This document shows positions 44,390-54,211 of a stretch of DNA of 64,000 bases, in pieces. Each line of letters starts with the position of its first letter. Within the stretch, counting starts at the first letter, position 1. The notes beneath the pieces are model-generated. The model ran no database searches, had not been told where the DNA came from, and saw only the letters and a program-made list of their open reading frames with translations. The position numbers and the translations under genes were made by a program. The stretch lies in contig NZ_SPKJ01000002.1 in assembly GCF_009866965.1 (NCBI RefSeq), forward strand, positions 1 through 64,000. The letters are read 5' to 3'. Origin of the DNA: Propylenella binzhouense. Lineage in GTDB: Bacteria > Pseudomonadota > Alphaproteobacteria > Rhizobiales > Afifellaceae.

Positions 44390-44590
44390 ATGCAGGTAAC
44401 CGATCCGGTCTGCGGAAAGACGATCGACCTCGGAGTGGCGGAGCCGACCGAGTATCTGGGGTGGGCATACTTCTTCTGCTCCGACGCTTGCCGCAGCGCG
44501 TTCCTGACGGCGCCGGATCGCTATGCCCCCTCGCACCGTCCGCCAATGTCCCGTGACCATGTTTCCGGGCCGCCTCGATCTGCGCAATGA
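44390..44590 (+). CDS. YHS domain protein
   Basis: A 66-residue protein made of one YHS domain: VTDPVCGKTIDLG at the N-terminus (Cys8) and YFFCSDACRSAFLTAPDRYA (Cys30, Cys34), the usual pattern of a small metal-binding TRASH-like fold. YHS proteins are linked to copper handling and are often fused to or encoded next to P1B ATPases. AGGAGG stands just before the ATG. Its stop overlaps the CFA synthase start (ATGA), so it leads a tightly packed operon. Confidence 0.88.
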   Translation: MQVTDPVCGKTIDLGVAEPTEYLGWAYFFCSDACRSAFLTAPDRYAPSHRPPMSRDHVSGPPRSAQ

Positions 44591-45933
44591 GCGAACACGA
44601 CACGACGGATATGTCCACGCAACCCCTATCGGAACGTTGGGACGTCCGTTCCGAGGGAATGGTCTGCGCTCCTCTGCCGTTCCTGTCCCCCCTTCTTGGC
44701 CAGCTGATCCGAACCGGCCGGTTGACGGTCGTCGATGCGGCCGGCCGGATCTGTCGCTTCGGCCCTGGAAGAGGCGGCCCACACGTGACGGTGCGGCTGC
44801 GCAGCCCGACGCTCCCGCTGCGCATCCTGCTTCGTCCGTCGCTCGCCTTGGGCGAAGCCTACATGGATGGGACGTTCACGATCGAGGAGGGGACGTTGCG
44901 TGACCTTCTCCATCTCTGTACGACCAATCTCGAGGCCCTCGACCGGCATCCAGTAGGGGCTCTGCGCGGTGAGCTCGACCGGCTGTTACGCCGGTCCCAC
45001 CAGAAAAATCGCCTCCGGCGGGCACGCGTCAACGTCGCGCACCACTACGATCTTTCGGGTGGGCTGTTCGACCTGTTCCTCGACGAGGACCGGCAATATT
45101 CCTGCGCCTACTTTCAGACGGGCAACGAAACTCTCGAGGAAGCGCAGGAGAAGAAAAAGCGCCACATCAGGGCGAAGCTCCTGCTCGCGCCCGGCATGCG
45201 CGTGCTCGACATCGGCTCAGGCTGGGGCGGACTGGCGCTCGACCTGGCCCGGACCGCCAAGGCGAACGTCACCGGCCTCACGCTCTCCCAGGAGCAACTC
45301 ACAGCCGCAAGTGAGCGCGCCGCGATCGCGGGACTGAAGGATTGCGTCCGTTTCGTCCTGCGCGACTATCGCGAGGAGCAGGAGACCTACGACCGGATCG
45401 TGTCCGTGGGCATGTTCGAGCATGTCGGCGTGGCGGACTACCGCACGTTTTTCGACACGCTCCGCCAGCGTCTGAACCCGGACGGCGTCGCCCTCGTGCA
45501 CGCGATCGGGCGGGCCGATCCGCCCGGATCCACCGAACCCTGGTTGCGCAAGTACATCTTCCCGGGCGGCTACTGCCCGGCCCTGTCGGAGGTCCTCGCC
45601 GCCGTTGAGCGGTCCGGGCTCTGGGTGACTGACATCGAGATCCTGCGGCTGCACTATGCCGAGACGCTGCGTCACTGGTTCGAGCGCTTCCAGGCGAATC
45701 GACATCGCGCGAAGGAAATCTACGACGAGCGCTTCTGCCGTATGTGGGAGTTCTACCTCGCGGCCTGCGAGGCTGCCTTCCGGCACGGCCCGATGATGGT
45801 GTTCCAGATCCAGCTCGCGCGTCGGCGCGATGCAGTGCCGTTGACGCGCGACTACATCGCCGACCGGGAACGCTCGGCTACCCGTGCCGCCGGCCGTCGG
45901 GACGTGCGCATCGGCTGGACTCCGGGTCCATGA
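44587..45933 (+). CDS. cfa: Cyclopropane-fatty-acyl-phospholipid synthase
   Basis: A 448-residue CFA synthase family enzyme that transfers a methylene group from S-adenosylmethionine to double bonds of membrane lipids. Residues about 150-420 are the catalytic domain: NVAHHYDLSGGLFDLFLD, YSCAYF, VLDIGSGWGGLALDLA (SAM site), VGMFEHVG, KYIFPGGYCPALSE and HYAETLRHWFERF. The N-terminal part (about 25-140) is the usual lipid-binding SCP-like domain. It overlaps the YHS gene and the UbiB gene by ATGA at each end. Such enzymes harden membranes under stress. Confidence 0.93.
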   Translation: MSEHDTTDMSTQPLSERWDVRSEGMVCAPLPFLSPLLGQLIRTGRLTVVDAAGRICRFGPGRGGPHVTVRLRSPTLPLRILLRPSLALGEAYMDGTFTIEEGTLRDLLHLCTTNLEALDRHPVGALRGELDRLLRRSHQKNRLRRARVNVAHHYDLSGGLFDLFLDEDRQYSCAYFQTGNETLEEAQEKKKRHIRAKLLLAPGMRVLDIGSGWGGLALDLARTAKANVTGLTLSQEQLTAASERAAIAGLKDCVRFVLRDYREEQETYDRIVSVGMFEHVGVADYRTFFDTLRQRLNPDGVALVHAIGRADPPGSTEPWLRKYIFPGGYCPALSEVLAAVERSGLWVTDIEILRLHYAETLRHWFERFQANRHRAKEIYDERFCRMWEFYLAACEAAFRHGPMMVFQIQLARRRDAVPLTRDYIADRERSATRAAGRRDVRIGWTPGP

Positions 45934-47528
45934 TCGGCAGCCGTCTGCCCCGGATCGGCGCAGCCGTGGCTGGCCTTCTCTGGCTGGCGGCGCAAGAGCG
46001 CTTCCGCGGAACTCCCGCCGATGCCTCGCGGCTGCCATGGCGTCTTCGCGTGACGCTCGAAGGGCTCGGACCGACATTCGTCAAGCTCGGGCAGACACTC
46101 AGCTTGCGCCGCGACCTGCTACCCGATGCCTGGCTCGCGGAGCTCCGGCAGCTGCAGGACCGTGTCGCGCCCTTCCCGCGCGCCGAGGCGAGGCGAACCG
46201 TGGAAGCAGCGCTCGGGCGCCCTGTTGAGGCGATCTTCGCAACCTTTGAGCAAGAACCAATGGCGGCGGCGTCGATTGCCCAGGTACATCGGGCGCGCCT
46301 GGCCGACGGGCGCGCCGTGATCGTCAAGATTCGCCGGCCTGGCATCCGCGCCCAGATCGATCGCGACATGCGAGCGCTCGTCAGCGTCGGCCGCCTCGCC
46401 CTGGCTGTGGCGCCGCGCCTTCGCCGCTTTCAGCCGCTCCGCCTCATCGACGAGATCTGGATCAACCTCCTCAGGGAAAGTGATTTCCGCCAGGAGGCGC
46501 GCAGCATTCGCCGCTTCGGCGAAGCGTTCCGAACGTGGCCGGCGCTCTACATCCCGGATGTCATCGACGAGCTCTATACCGAGGCCGTGCTGGTGCAGGA
46601 GATGAGCGGGGGGCTCGGCATCGGCGATCCTTCGGTAGACGGTCCAACGCTCGCGCAAACGCTTGTCGACGCCTACCTCCACCAATTCTTCGTCCTTGGC
46701 CTGTTCCACGGTGATCCCCACCCGGGCAACCTGTTCGTCATGCCCGACGGGCGGCTCTGCTTCCATGATTTCGGCCTCGTCGGCTATCTCGACGGGCGAA
46801 CCCGCCGCGCGCTTGCCGTCTACCTGCAGGCATTCGTGCAACAAGATGCCGTCTGGCTGCTTGACGCGGCCGTCGATCTGGGCCTGCTCGGCGGCCCGAT
46901 GGACCGCTCCGTCTTCGTCCGCGGAATCGAGCAGATCCTCGCCGACTACGCGTCCTTGCCGCTCAAGGACTGGTCGCTGGCCGAGGCCGCGCTGCGCGTC
47001 GCGCGGTTGGGATCGGGCGAGAACTTCCTCATTCCGCAGAATCTCGTCGTGCTGATGCGCACGCTGTTCCTGGTCGAAAATGCGCTGCGCACGCTGGATC
47101 CGGATTTCAAGATCCTCGATACCCTGCTGACGCGCGGCCGCGAAACCATGGAAGGCGCTCTCCGCGCGAATGTGGCCACGGCGGCCGCTGCCCGACTGAA
47201 GACGGAAGTCGCGCTGACCGCCCAGGATCTGCCGGGACTACTCGCAGCCTGGCTCCACCGGGCGCAGCGCGAGAGCGGCGGGCCGTTCCTCGTCATGCGG
47301 CACGAGGGCCTGGAGAGCCTGGAGGCTCATCTCGACCGCACCGGCAACCGCCTCGCCTTGGCGATGATCATCCTGGGTCTGTACGTCGCAGCCTCGCTGC
47401 TCATGCTGCACAGCGTCGGACCGCGGGTGTTCGGAGATATGCCGCTGCTGGCGTTGTTCGGCTACGCGCTCGCGTTGTGGCTGTCATTCCGCCTGGTGCG
47501 GGCGATCGCCCGCTCGGGGCGGCTGTAG
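45930..47528 (+). CDS. ABC1/UbiB-family atypical kinase
   Basis: A 532-residue ABC1/ADCK-type protein. It has the KxGQ motif in LGPTFVKLGQTLSLRRDLLP, the Ala-rich nucleotide loop AAASIAQVHRARL, VIVKIRRPGI, QEARSIRRFGEAF, and HGDPHPGNLFVMPDGRLCFHDFGLVG (catalytic and metal Asp). Two C-terminal hydrophobic segments (about 475-530) anchor it in the membrane. UbiB supports ubiquinone synthesis through ATPase activity; other members influence lipid stores, so the partner here is open. Start chosen by the ATGA overlap with the CFA gene. Confidence 0.9.
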   Translation: MIGSRLPRIGAAVAGLLWLAAQERFRGTPADASRLPWRLRVTLEGLGPTFVKLGQTLSLRRDLLPDAWLAELRQLQDRVAPFPRAEARRTVEAALGRPVEAIFATFEQEPMAAASIAQVHRARLADGRAVIVKIRRPGIRAQIDRDMRALVSVGRLALAVAPRLRRFQPLRLIDEIWINLLRESDFRQEARSIRRFGEAFRTWPALYIPDVIDELYTEAVLVQEMSGGLGIGDPSVDGPTLAQTLVDAYLHQFFVLGLFHGDPHPGNLFVMPDGRLCFHDFGLVGYLDGRTRRALAVYLQAFVQQDAVWLLDAAVDLGLLGGPMDRSVFVRGIEQILADYASLPLKDWSLAEAALRVARLGSGENFLIPQNLVVLMRTLFLVENALRTLDPDFKILDTLLTRGRETMEGALRANVATAAAARLKTEVALTAQDLPGLLAAWLHRAQRESGGPFLVMRHEGLESLEAHLDRTGNRLALAMIILGLYVAASLLMLHSVGPRVFGDMPLLALFGYALALWLSFRLVRAIARSGRL

Positions 47529-47598
47529 CAATGCGCGGGAGTCGCCCGAGAGCCTCCGCGCGAAAGAACTGGTTCCATTCTCACCGGAGGAGCAAGAC

Positions 47599-48654
47599 AT
47601 GAACGCAAGCAGCAGGACCCGTGTCGCGGTCAATGGTTACGGCGTGATCGGCAAACGTGTGGCCGACGCGGTGGTCCGGCAAGAGGACATGGAACTCGCT
47701 GGAGTCTCGGACATCAGTGCCGACTGGCGGTCGCGCATCGTGACGCAGAAGGGCTATCGACTCTATGGAGCCGCAAGCGAGCACGCTGAGGCGATGCAGA
47801 ATGCCGGCCTCGCAGTCGCCGGAACGCTTGAGGATCTCCTTGGTGCTGCCGATGTCGTCGTCGACTGCACGCCGAAGCGCGTGGCAGCGAAAAACGTGGA
47901 CCTCTACCGGCAGAAGGGCGTCAAGTTCATCGTGCAGGGTGGCGAAAAGCACGCGGTGACCGGCCACTCCTTCGTGGCGGAGGCGAGTTACAAGGATGCC
48001 CTCGGCCGAGACAGCACGCGCGTCGTCTCCTGCAACACGACCTCGATCGTTCGTACCCTCACGGCGCTGAAGCACGCCGGCCTGCTCCGCCGGGCCCGCG
48101 GCACGCTGCTGCGCCGCGCGACCGACCCTTGGGAGAGCCATCTCGGCGGCATCATGAACACGCTGGTCCCCGAGCCCGAGATCCCCAGTCACCAAGGCCC
48201 CGATGCCCAGAGCGTCGATCCCGCGCTCGACGTGGTGACGATGGCGGTCAAGGTGCCGGAAACCCTGGCACACCTGCACTATTGGGCGGTGCAACTGACG
48301 CGCGCGGCAGACAAGGAGGAGATCCTCGACGCTTTCCGCTCGTCCCCCCGCATCGCGCTCATCCGCATGGCGGACGGCCTGACGGCGATCAATACGGTCA
48401 AGGAGCTGATGGCCGATCTCGGCCGACCGCACGACAACCTTTACGAGGTGGCGCTGTGGGCCGACATGCTGAAGGTCGAGGGCGACGAGCTCTTCTACGC
48501 CTACATGGTCGACAACCAGGCGATCGTCATACCGGAGACGATCGACGCCATCCGCGCCCTCGCCGGGCACGTGCAGGATCCGCACGAGTCGATTGCCACG
48601 ACCAACGCTGCGCTGGGCATCGGCTTGCTCACCGAAGCGCTGGGAGGGCGATGA
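47599..48654 (+). CDS. Type II (archaeal-type) glyceraldehyde-3-phosphate dehydrogenase
   Basis: A 351-residue GAPDH of the archaeal type: VAVNGYGVIGKRVADAV at the N-terminus (Rossmann fold), DCTPKRVAAKN, FIVQGGEKH, and the catalytic Cys145 in SCNTTSIVRTL, with HAGLLRRARGTLLRRATDPWES after it. It oxidises glyceraldehyde-3-P to 1,3-bisphosphoglycerate with NAD(P)+. It is unrelated in subfamily to the usual bacterial GapA, so it is probably an acquired extra enzyme. GGAGG precedes the ATG. It overlaps the CBS/BON gene. Confidence 0.93.
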   Translation: MNASSRTRVAVNGYGVIGKRVADAVVRQEDMELAGVSDISADWRSRIVTQKGYRLYGAASEHAEAMQNAGLAVAGTLEDLLGAADVVVDCTPKRVAAKNVDLYRQKGVKFIVQGGEKHAVTGHSFVAEASYKDALGRDSTRVVSCNTTSIVRTLTALKHAGLLRRARGTLLRRATDPWESHLGGIMNTLVPEPEIPSHQGPDAQSVDPALDVVTMAVKVPETLAHLHYWAVQLTRAADKEEILDAFRSSPRIALIRMADGLTAINTVKELMADLGRPHDNLYEVALWADMLKVEGDELFYAYMVDNQAIVIPETIDAIRALAGHVQDPHESIATTNAALGIGLLTEALGGR

Positions 48655-49349
48655 TGAAGACGAAGGACATCATGACGACGCCCGTCATCTCGGTGACGCC
48701 GGAGACGAGCGTTCCGGAGGTCGCGCGGCTTCTTCTCGAACGGCATATCAGCGCCGTGCCGGTGATCGAGCCGGGCGGCCGACTGGTGGGGATGGTGAGC
48801 GAGGGCGACTTCCTGCGCCGCGCCGAGGACGGAAGCCATCGGCACGGCTCCTGGTGGCTGCGGCTGCTGTCGGATTCCGGCGCCAGCGCAGCGGACTATG
48901 TGAATACGCACGGCCGCACCGCTGCCGCCGTGATGACCCGCGACGTGATCACCGTCACCGAGGATATGCCGGTCGGGGACACGGCACACCTCCTGGAAAC
49001 CAAACGGATCAAGCGCGTGCCCGTCCTGCGCGACGGAAAGCTCGTCGGCATCGTCAGTCGCGCCGATCTCCTGCGTGGCCTGGCCGCCAGCCGCGACATC
49101 GCACCCGCCCAGACCTCCGTCGGCGACGAGACGATCCGAAAGCAGCTTCTCGACGAGATCGCACACGCAGATTGGGCCCCGACCTACGGATTGAGCGTGG
49201 TGGTGGCGGACGGGACCGTGCGGATCTGGGGAATCGTCGAGTCGCCTGAACAGGGCGAAGCCCTCCGGGTTGCCGCCGAGAACGTCCCGGGGGTGAAGGC
49301 CGTGGAATTGAACGTCAGCAGCATTCCCGCTTACGCGTGGGGTGAATGA
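48651..49349 (+). CDS. CBS-pair and BON domain protein
   Basis: A 232-residue protein with two CBS domains (about 8-60, MTTPVISVTPETSVPEVARLLLE; about 95-150, VMTRDVITVTEDMPVGDTAHLL) and a C-terminal BON domain (about 165-225, LSVVVADGTVRIWGIVESPEQ). CBS pairs bind adenine nucleotides and thus sense energy charge; BON domains contact membranes or lipids. It overlaps GAPDH by ATGA. Two adjacent ATGs (48651, 48654) can serve as start. It probably links energy state to the surrounding glycogen enzymes. Confidence 0.92.
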   Translation: MMKTKDIMTTPVISVTPETSVPEVARLLLERHISAVPVIEPGGRLVGMVSEGDFLRRAEDGSHRHGSWWLRLLSDSGASAADYVNTHGRTAAAVMTRDVITVTEDMPVGDTAHLLETKRIKRVPVLRDGKLVGIVSRADLLRGLAASRDIAPAQTSVGDETIRKQLLDEIAHADWAPTYGLSVVVADGTVRIWGIVESPEQGEALRVAAENVPGVKAVELNVSSIPAYAWGE

Positions 49350-49377
49350 GGCTGCCCTCCGGCCTGAGGAACGAGCG

Positions 49378-51072
49378 ATGATGTCGCCAATTGATCCCTT
49401 CTTGCCGCGCACCCGGATCGCCTATTTCTCAATGGAGGTGGCGCTCCGTCCGGAGATGCACACCTACTCGGGCGGGCTCGGCGTGCTGGCCGGCGACACC
49501 GCGCGGTCCTGCGCCGACCTGGAGCTGCCGGTCGTGTTCGTCACGCTCGCCAGCCGCGAAGGCTATCTGCGCCAGGAGATCGACGCGGAGGGACGCCAGG
49601 TCGACCATGCCGATCCCTGGGAGCCGGCGGACTGGGCGACGCCGCTCGACGCCATGGTCGCCGTCCGGATCGAGGGCCGCCCGGTCTGGGTGCGGCCGTG
49701 GCTTCGTGTGCTGACCTGCCCGATCGGCCGCGAGATCCCGATCCTGTTGCTTGACACCCGGCTCGAGCACAACGACGCCGCTGACCGCGCGATCACCGAC
49801 CGCCTCTACGGCGGCGATGACGTGTACCGGCTGAAGCAGGAGATCGTGCTCGGCATCGGCGGCGAGCGGCTGCTGCACGCCCTCGGTTTCGAGATCGAGA
49901 CCTATCACCTGAATGAAGGCCACGCCGCGCTCCTCGCGGCGGCGCTGCTGCGGCGGCATCCTCGACCGCCCGGGCGGCCCGCCAACGGCGGCCTGCGCTA
50001 CGACGATGACCGCGTGCGCGAGCGCTGCGTCTTTACCACGCATACCCCGGTCGAAGCTGGGCACGACCGCTTCGACTACGCCGACGTGGCGCGGCTGCTC
50101 GGCGACTTTATCGAAATCGACCAGCTGAAGCTGCTGGCCGGGGCCGACCGGCTCAACATGACGCGGCTGGCGCTGTACCTGAGCGGCTACGTGAACGGGG
50201 TGGCGCGCCGCCATGCCGAAACCGCCCGGCAGATGTTTCCGGGCTATGCGATCCGGGCGGTCACGAATGGCGTGCATGTCCCGACCTGGACGCACCCGGC
50301 CTTGGCCCGGTTGTTCCAGACCGTCGCGCCGGACTGGGGGCACGACCCCGAGGCGCTGGCCGTCGCCGACCAGTTGCCGGACGAGGCGCTGTGGGCGGCC
50401 CACCAGGAGGCCAAGGCGGGGCTGCTGGCCGAGGTGGAGCGGCTGACCGGCGTCGCGATGCGGCCGGACCTGCCGCTGCTTACCTTCGCCCGCCGCATGA
50501 CCGGCTACAAGCGACCCGACCTGCTGTTCGCGGATGTCGAGCGGCTGCGGGCGATCTCTCGCGGGCAGCCGTTCCAGGTCGTGATGGCGGGCAAGGCGCA
50601 TCCGCGGGACGATGGCGGCAAGGCGCTGATCCATGCCCTTTCCGGCCACATGCGCCGGCTCGCGGACGAGATCCCGATGGCCTTCCTGCCGAACTACGAC
50701 ATGGCGCTGGCGAAGCTGCTGGTCGCTGGCGCCGACGTGTGGCTCAACACGCCGCTGCCGCCCTACGAAGCCTCGGGCACCAGCGGCATGAAGGCGGCGC
50801 TGAACGGCGTCCTGAACCTCAGCGTGCTCGACGGCTGGTGGATCGAGGGCTGCATCGAGGGAGTCACCGGCTGGGCGATCGGCCGCGATCGCGACGGCGG
50901 CGACCACGCCGGCGCCCTCTACGACAAGCTCGAAGGCACAGTCCTGCCGCTCTACCACGGCGACCTCGGCCGCTGGATCTGGATGATGAAGGAGTCGATC
51001 AGCAAGATCGCCGCCCGCTTCAACAGTCAGCGCATGATGCGCCGCTACGCCGCCGAGGCCTACCTGCGATAG
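49378..51072 (+). CDS. glgP: Alpha-glucan (glycogen) phosphorylase, short GT35 type
   Basis: A 564-residue GT35 phosphorylase that releases glucose-1-P from glycogen or maltodextrin. It begins [28 protein letters not shown], contains [55 protein letters not shown] and [25 protein letters not shown] (PLP Lys region). At this length it is the short bacterial/archaeal subgroup, lacking the extra regions of 800-residue enzymes. A GTG at 49342 overlapping the CBS gene is an alternative start; GAGG lies before the chosen ATG. A scrap of a second copy lies at 52967. Confidence 0.94.
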   Translation: MMSPIDPFLPRTRIAYFSMEVALRPEMHTYSGGLGVLAGDTARSCADLELPVVFVTLASREGYLRQEIDAEGRQVDHADPWEPADWATPLDAMVAVRIEGRPVWVRPWLRVLTCPIGREIPILLLDTRLEHNDAADRAITDRLYGGDDVYRLKQEIVLGIGGERLLHALGFEIETYHLNEGHAALLAAALLRRHPRPPGRPANGGLRYDDDRVRERCVFTTHTPVEAGHDRFDYADVARLLGDFIEIDQLKLLAGADRLNMTRLALYLSGYVNGVARRHAETARQMFPGYAIRAVTNGVHVPTWTHPALARLFQTVAPDWGHDPEALAVADQLPDEALWAAHQEAKAGLLAEVERLTGVAMRPDLPLLTFARRMTGYKRPDLLFADVERLRAISRGQPFQVVMAGKAHPRDDGGKALIHALSGHMRRLADEIPMAFLPNYDMALAKLLVAGADVWLNTPLPPYEASGTSGMKAALNGVLNLSVLDGWWIEGCIEGVTGWAIGRDRDGGDHAGALYDKLEGTVLPLYHGDLGRWIWMMKESISKIAARFNSQRMMRRYAAEAYLR

Positions 51073-51187
51073 CTACGCGCAGTTTCAGCCCGCGCTGGCC
51101 ACGACCGCCGGCTTGGGATGCGGCCGGAGAGCCAGCCAGGCTCATATCGGCAAAAGACTTCGTCGCACCGTGTTGGGGAGAAACGAG

Positions 51188-52834
51188 GTGGCTCAGACGG
51201 TAAGCCCGGAAGCTGGAAAACCGCTCGACCCGTCCCAACTGGTCAACGTGCCGCGGTTAGTGACCGCGTACTTCGCCGCCGAGCCCGACCCAGTCGTGGC
51301 GTCCCAGCGCGTGGCGTTTGGCACCTCCGGTCATCGCGGCTCCGCCTTCGCCATTTCCTTCAACGAGGCTCATATCCTGGCGATTGCCCAGGCAATCTGC
51401 CTCTACCGGAGGCGCGCCGGCGTCGGCGGCCCGCTGTTTCTCGGGATCGACACGCATGCGCTTTCCGAGCCCGCGCGCGCGAGCGCGCTTGAGGTCCTCG
51501 CCGCGAACGAGGTCGATACGATGGTCGACGCCCACGACGGCTACACGCCGACCCCGGTCATCTCCCACGCGATCCTGACGCATAACCGGAATCGCACGAG
51601 CGGCCTTTCCGATGGAATCGTGATCACGCCATCGCACAACCCGCCGGAAGATGGCGGCTTCAAGTACAACCCGCCGCATGGCGGCCCGGCGGATACAGAA
51701 ACCACCGGCTGGATCGAACAGACAGCCAATGAGATTCTCGCGCGGTCGCTCGACGGCGTGCGGCGCATGCCCTACGAGCGCGCCCTGCGTTCGCCCTGCG
51801 TTCATCGGCACGATTTCACTACGCCCTATATCGAAGCGCTGAGTGAGGTCATCGATCTGGAGGCGATCCGCGCATCCGGCGTCACTCTCGGCATCGATCC
51901 GCTGGGCGGCGCGGCCGTCGGCGTGTGCGCGGCGCTGGTCGATCGCTACAAGCTCACCGCGACAATCGTCAGCGACGAGGTGGATCCGACGTTCCGGTTC
52001 ATGCCGGCCGATTGGGACGGACGCATCCGCATGGACTGCTCATCGCCTCACGCGATGGCTCGGCTCGTGGACCTGCGCGACCGGTTCGACGTGGCTTTCG
52101 CGAACGACCCGGACGCCGATCGTCATGGGATCGTCACCCGCTCGGCGGGGCTGATGAATCCGAATCACTACCTGGCTGCGGCAATCTCGTACCTCCTCGA
52201 CAGCCGCCATCTCTGGCGAAAGGACTGCGCGGTCGGAAAGACGTTGGTCAGCAGCAGCATGATCGACCGCGTCGCCGCAAGGCACGGCCACCGGCTGCTC
52301 GAGGTCCCCGTCGGGTTCAAATGGTTCGTCGAGGGCCTGATCGACGGCTCGGTCGGGTTCGGCGGCGAGGAGAGCGCCGGCGCCTCGTTCCTGAGGCGGG
52401 ACGGGTCTGTTTGGACGACCGACAAGGACGGGATCATCCTCGGTCTGCTTGCCGCCGAGATCACGGCGCGCACGGGTCACGACCCGAGCGAGGCTTACGA
52501 CCGTCTCACTCGCGAGCTGGGCACGGCCTACTATGCGAGGTTTGACGCGCCGGCGACGGCCGATCAGAAGAGGATTCTGAGGAACGTCACTCCCGATCAG
52601 CTCGACGCCCGTGAGCTCGCCGGCGAGCCGATCGGCGCGACGCTGGCCGCCGCGCCCGGCAACGGACAGCTCTTCGGCGGCATCAAGGCCATTGCCGCGA
52701 GCGGCTGGTTTGCGGCGCGGCCCTCCGGCACCGAAGATGTTTACAAGATCTATGCCGAGAGTTTCCGCAGCGAAGCCCACTTGCGAAAGATCCAGAACGA
52801 CGCCCAGGACATGATCAGCCGCCTGTTTCACTAG
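51188..52834 (+). CDS. pgm: Alpha-D-phosphoglucomutase
   Basis: A 548-residue phosphohexomutase interconverting glucose-1-P and glucose-6-P. Motifs in order: [31 protein letters not shown] with the phospho-Ser149, DPDADRHGI (metal loop), [17 protein letters not shown] and [10 protein letters not shown] (sugar loop), ending [16 protein letters not shown] (phosphate loop). Length fits the Pgm of E. coli type. The GTG start has GGAG 9-12 nt upstream. It would convert the product of the phosphorylase just upstream. Confidence 0.94.
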   Translation: MAQTVSPEAGKPLDPSQLVNVPRLVTAYFAAEPDPVVASQRVAFGTSGHRGSAFAISFNEAHILAIAQAICLYRRRAGVGGPLFLGIDTHALSEPARASALEVLAANEVDTMVDAHDGYTPTPVISHAILTHNRNRTSGLSDGIVITPSHNPPEDGGFKYNPPHGGPADTETTGWIEQTANEILARSLDGVRRMPYERALRSPCVHRHDFTTPYIEALSEVIDLEAIRASGVTLGIDPLGGAAVGVCAALVDRYKLTATIVSDEVDPTFRFMPADWDGRIRMDCSSPHAMARLVDLRDRFDVAFANDPDADRHGIVTRSAGLMNPNHYLAAAISYLLDSRHLWRKDCAVGKTLVSSSMIDRVAARHGHRLLEVPVGFKWFVEGLIDGSVGFGGEESAGASFLRRDGSVWTTDKDGIILGLLAAEITARTGHDPSEAYDRLTRELGTAYYARFDAPATADQKRILRNVTPDQLDARELAGEPIGATLAAAPGNGQLFGGIKAIAASGWFAARPSGTEDVYKIYAESFRSEAHLRKIQNDAQDMISRLFH

Positions 52835-52966
52835 CGAAATGCGGGTACATCAGGTTGGCGACAGCCTCGGCTGCCTCGCCCGTGCGCCCACCGGCCTTCG
52901 TGGCGGCGATCAGCTCACAGTGCAGCTCTTCGTGCTCGGGCTTCAGCGCCGGCGGTATTTGGCCCG
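52830..52966 (-). pseudogene. Hemerythrin-domain protein fragment
   Basis: A minus-strand piece reads IPPALKPEHEELHCELIAAT and then GGRTGEAAEAVANLMYPHF, which matches the start of small hemerythrin (HHE) domain proteins, with the first iron-ligand pattern HxxxH (EHEELH) and a later PHF His. It has no start codon, breaks off at the glgP scrap on one side and is cut by the pgm 3' end on the other, so only about 45 residues survive. Confidence 0.6.
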
Positions 52967-53008
52967 CGCATGATGCGCCGCTATGCCGCCAAGGCGTATC
53001 TGCGATAG
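52967..53008 (+). pseudogene. Scrap of a second glgP gene (last 14 codons)
   Basis: The 14 codons [13 protein letters not shown] plus stop are nearly identical to the end of the phosphorylase at 49378 ([13 protein letters not shown]), about 39 of 42 bases. Similarity stops right before and right after. It marks a lost duplicate or a recombination endpoint. Confidence 0.75.
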
Positions 53009-53060
53009 ATCCGCGGCGGCTCCGTCGCGGCACGAACCGCCCGGGCACAACGACTTTCTT

Positions 53061-53687
53061 CTACTTTGTCGATTCTATCGGCTCTGCGTCCGACCTGACG
53101 AAGATCGCGCCGTAATGATACGGCGGCAGTTCGATGACGCGGAGCAGCCGGAAGCCCGCCGGCTCGATAATTGCCCGTACCTGATCCGGTGACATGCGCA
53201 TCTCGGTGCGCGGCCCGCGCGGCTGGTCGAGCACCGTCGTCTGTTCCCGCGGTATGGGATGCCAGTTCACGACCGCGAAGCAGCCGCCGGGCTTGAGCAC
53301 TTGGGCCACGGCCTGGGCGAGACCCGTCTGGTCCGGAACGCCATGGAAGGTGTTTGCGATCAGGACGTAATCCACCCGCTCGGGGATGAGCTTGGCGACG
53401 TCGCGCGCATCGGCACAGATCCACTCGGCGACGGAGGCGCCCTGCCGTGCGGCCTCGGCCCGCGCCTGCTCCAGCATCTGCGGGTCGATGTCGAGGGCAT
53501 AGAGCTTCCCGCCGACAATCTTGGCCAAGGGCGCGGTGAAATATCCATCCCCGCAGCAGAGATCGACCGCGGTCATGCCGGGCCGAATGCCCAGCGACCG
53601 CAGGACGTCCTCCGGCTTTGGCCAGAGCGCCGCCCACCAGTCGCGATCCGGCATTGCGGTGGCGGGAAAGAATCCGTGGAGGCCCAT
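53061..53687 (-). CDS. Class I SAM-dependent methyltransferase
   Basis: A 208-residue methyltransferase with the SAM-binding motif TAVDLCCGDGYFTAPLA (about 43-59), the acidic loop LYALDIDP, and VLKPGGCFAVVNWHP before the last strands. The N-terminus (MGLHGFFPATAMPDRDWWAALWPKPEDVLRSLG) is typical of a small group of methyltransferases found in metal and arsenic neighbourhoods; substrate unknown. GGAGGG precedes the ATG. It lies downstream of DUF302, which is transcribed in the same direction. Confidence 0.88.
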   Translation of the reverse strand: MGLHGFFPATAMPDRDWWAALWPKPEDVLRSLGIRPGMTAVDLCCGDGYFTAPLAKIVGGKLYALDIDPQMLEQARAEAARQGASVAEWICADARDVAKLIPERVDYVLIANTFHGVPDQTGLAQAVAQVLKPGGCFAVVNWHPIPREQTTVLDQPRGPRTEMRMSPDQVRAIIEPAGFRLLRVIELPPYHYGAIFVRSDAEPIESTK

Positions 53688-53751
53688 GCTGCCCTCCGCT
53701 CGTGGCAGCGCCGGAGAGAAGCCCGGCGTTGCCCACAGCGCTCGAACCGCC

Positions 53752-54141
53752 TCAGCCGAGGCCCTCGACCACCCGCTGCAAACCCTCGCGCACCTGCCCG
53801 GCAATGTCGCGGAGCCCCGCATTCTCGACGGCAGTCATCGACGCGACGGGATCGACCGCGGCGACCTCGACCGCTCCGGAGTCCACTTCCTGCACGATGA
53901 CGTTGCAGGGCAGCATCGTGCCGATCTTGTCCTCGCGCCGCAGCGCCTCATGCGCGAGCGTCGGATTGCAGGCGCCGAGAATGCGGTAATTCCGGAAATC
54001 GGCGCCCAGCTTCTGTTGCAGCGTGCGAGCGACGTCGATCTCGGTCAGGACGCCGAATCCCTCGTCCTGGAGTGCCCCCTTGACGCGGCTCACCGCCGCC
54101 TCGAACGGTCCCGTAATCGTCTTGGCGAAATAGTAGGTCAT
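53752..54141 (-). CDS. DUF302 domain protein
   Basis: A 129-residue soluble protein of the DUF302 family: MTYYFAKTITGPFEAAVSRVKGALQDEGFGVLTEIDVARTL at the start, then FRNYRILGACNPTLAHEALR and MLPCNVIVQE. The conserved Cys residues (GACNP and LPCNV) are kept. DUF302 proteins are small two-layer proteins often encoded with copper oxidases and sulfur or metal stress genes; no activity is established. It lies 70 nt downstream of the multicopper oxidase, same strand. Confidence 0.92.
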   Translation of the reverse strand: MTYYFAKTITGPFEAAVSRVKGALQDEGFGVLTEIDVARTLQQKLGADFRNYRILGACNPTLAHEALRREDKIGTMLPCNVIVQEVDSGAVEVAAVDPVASMTAVENAGLRDIAGQVREGLQRVVEGLG

Positions 54142-54211
54142 TGATCGTCCTCCGGACTGGAAAAGCAGTTGAGGCAGTTCTGGCTTGCGGGCCAGCGATT
54201 GCGTCGGCGGC

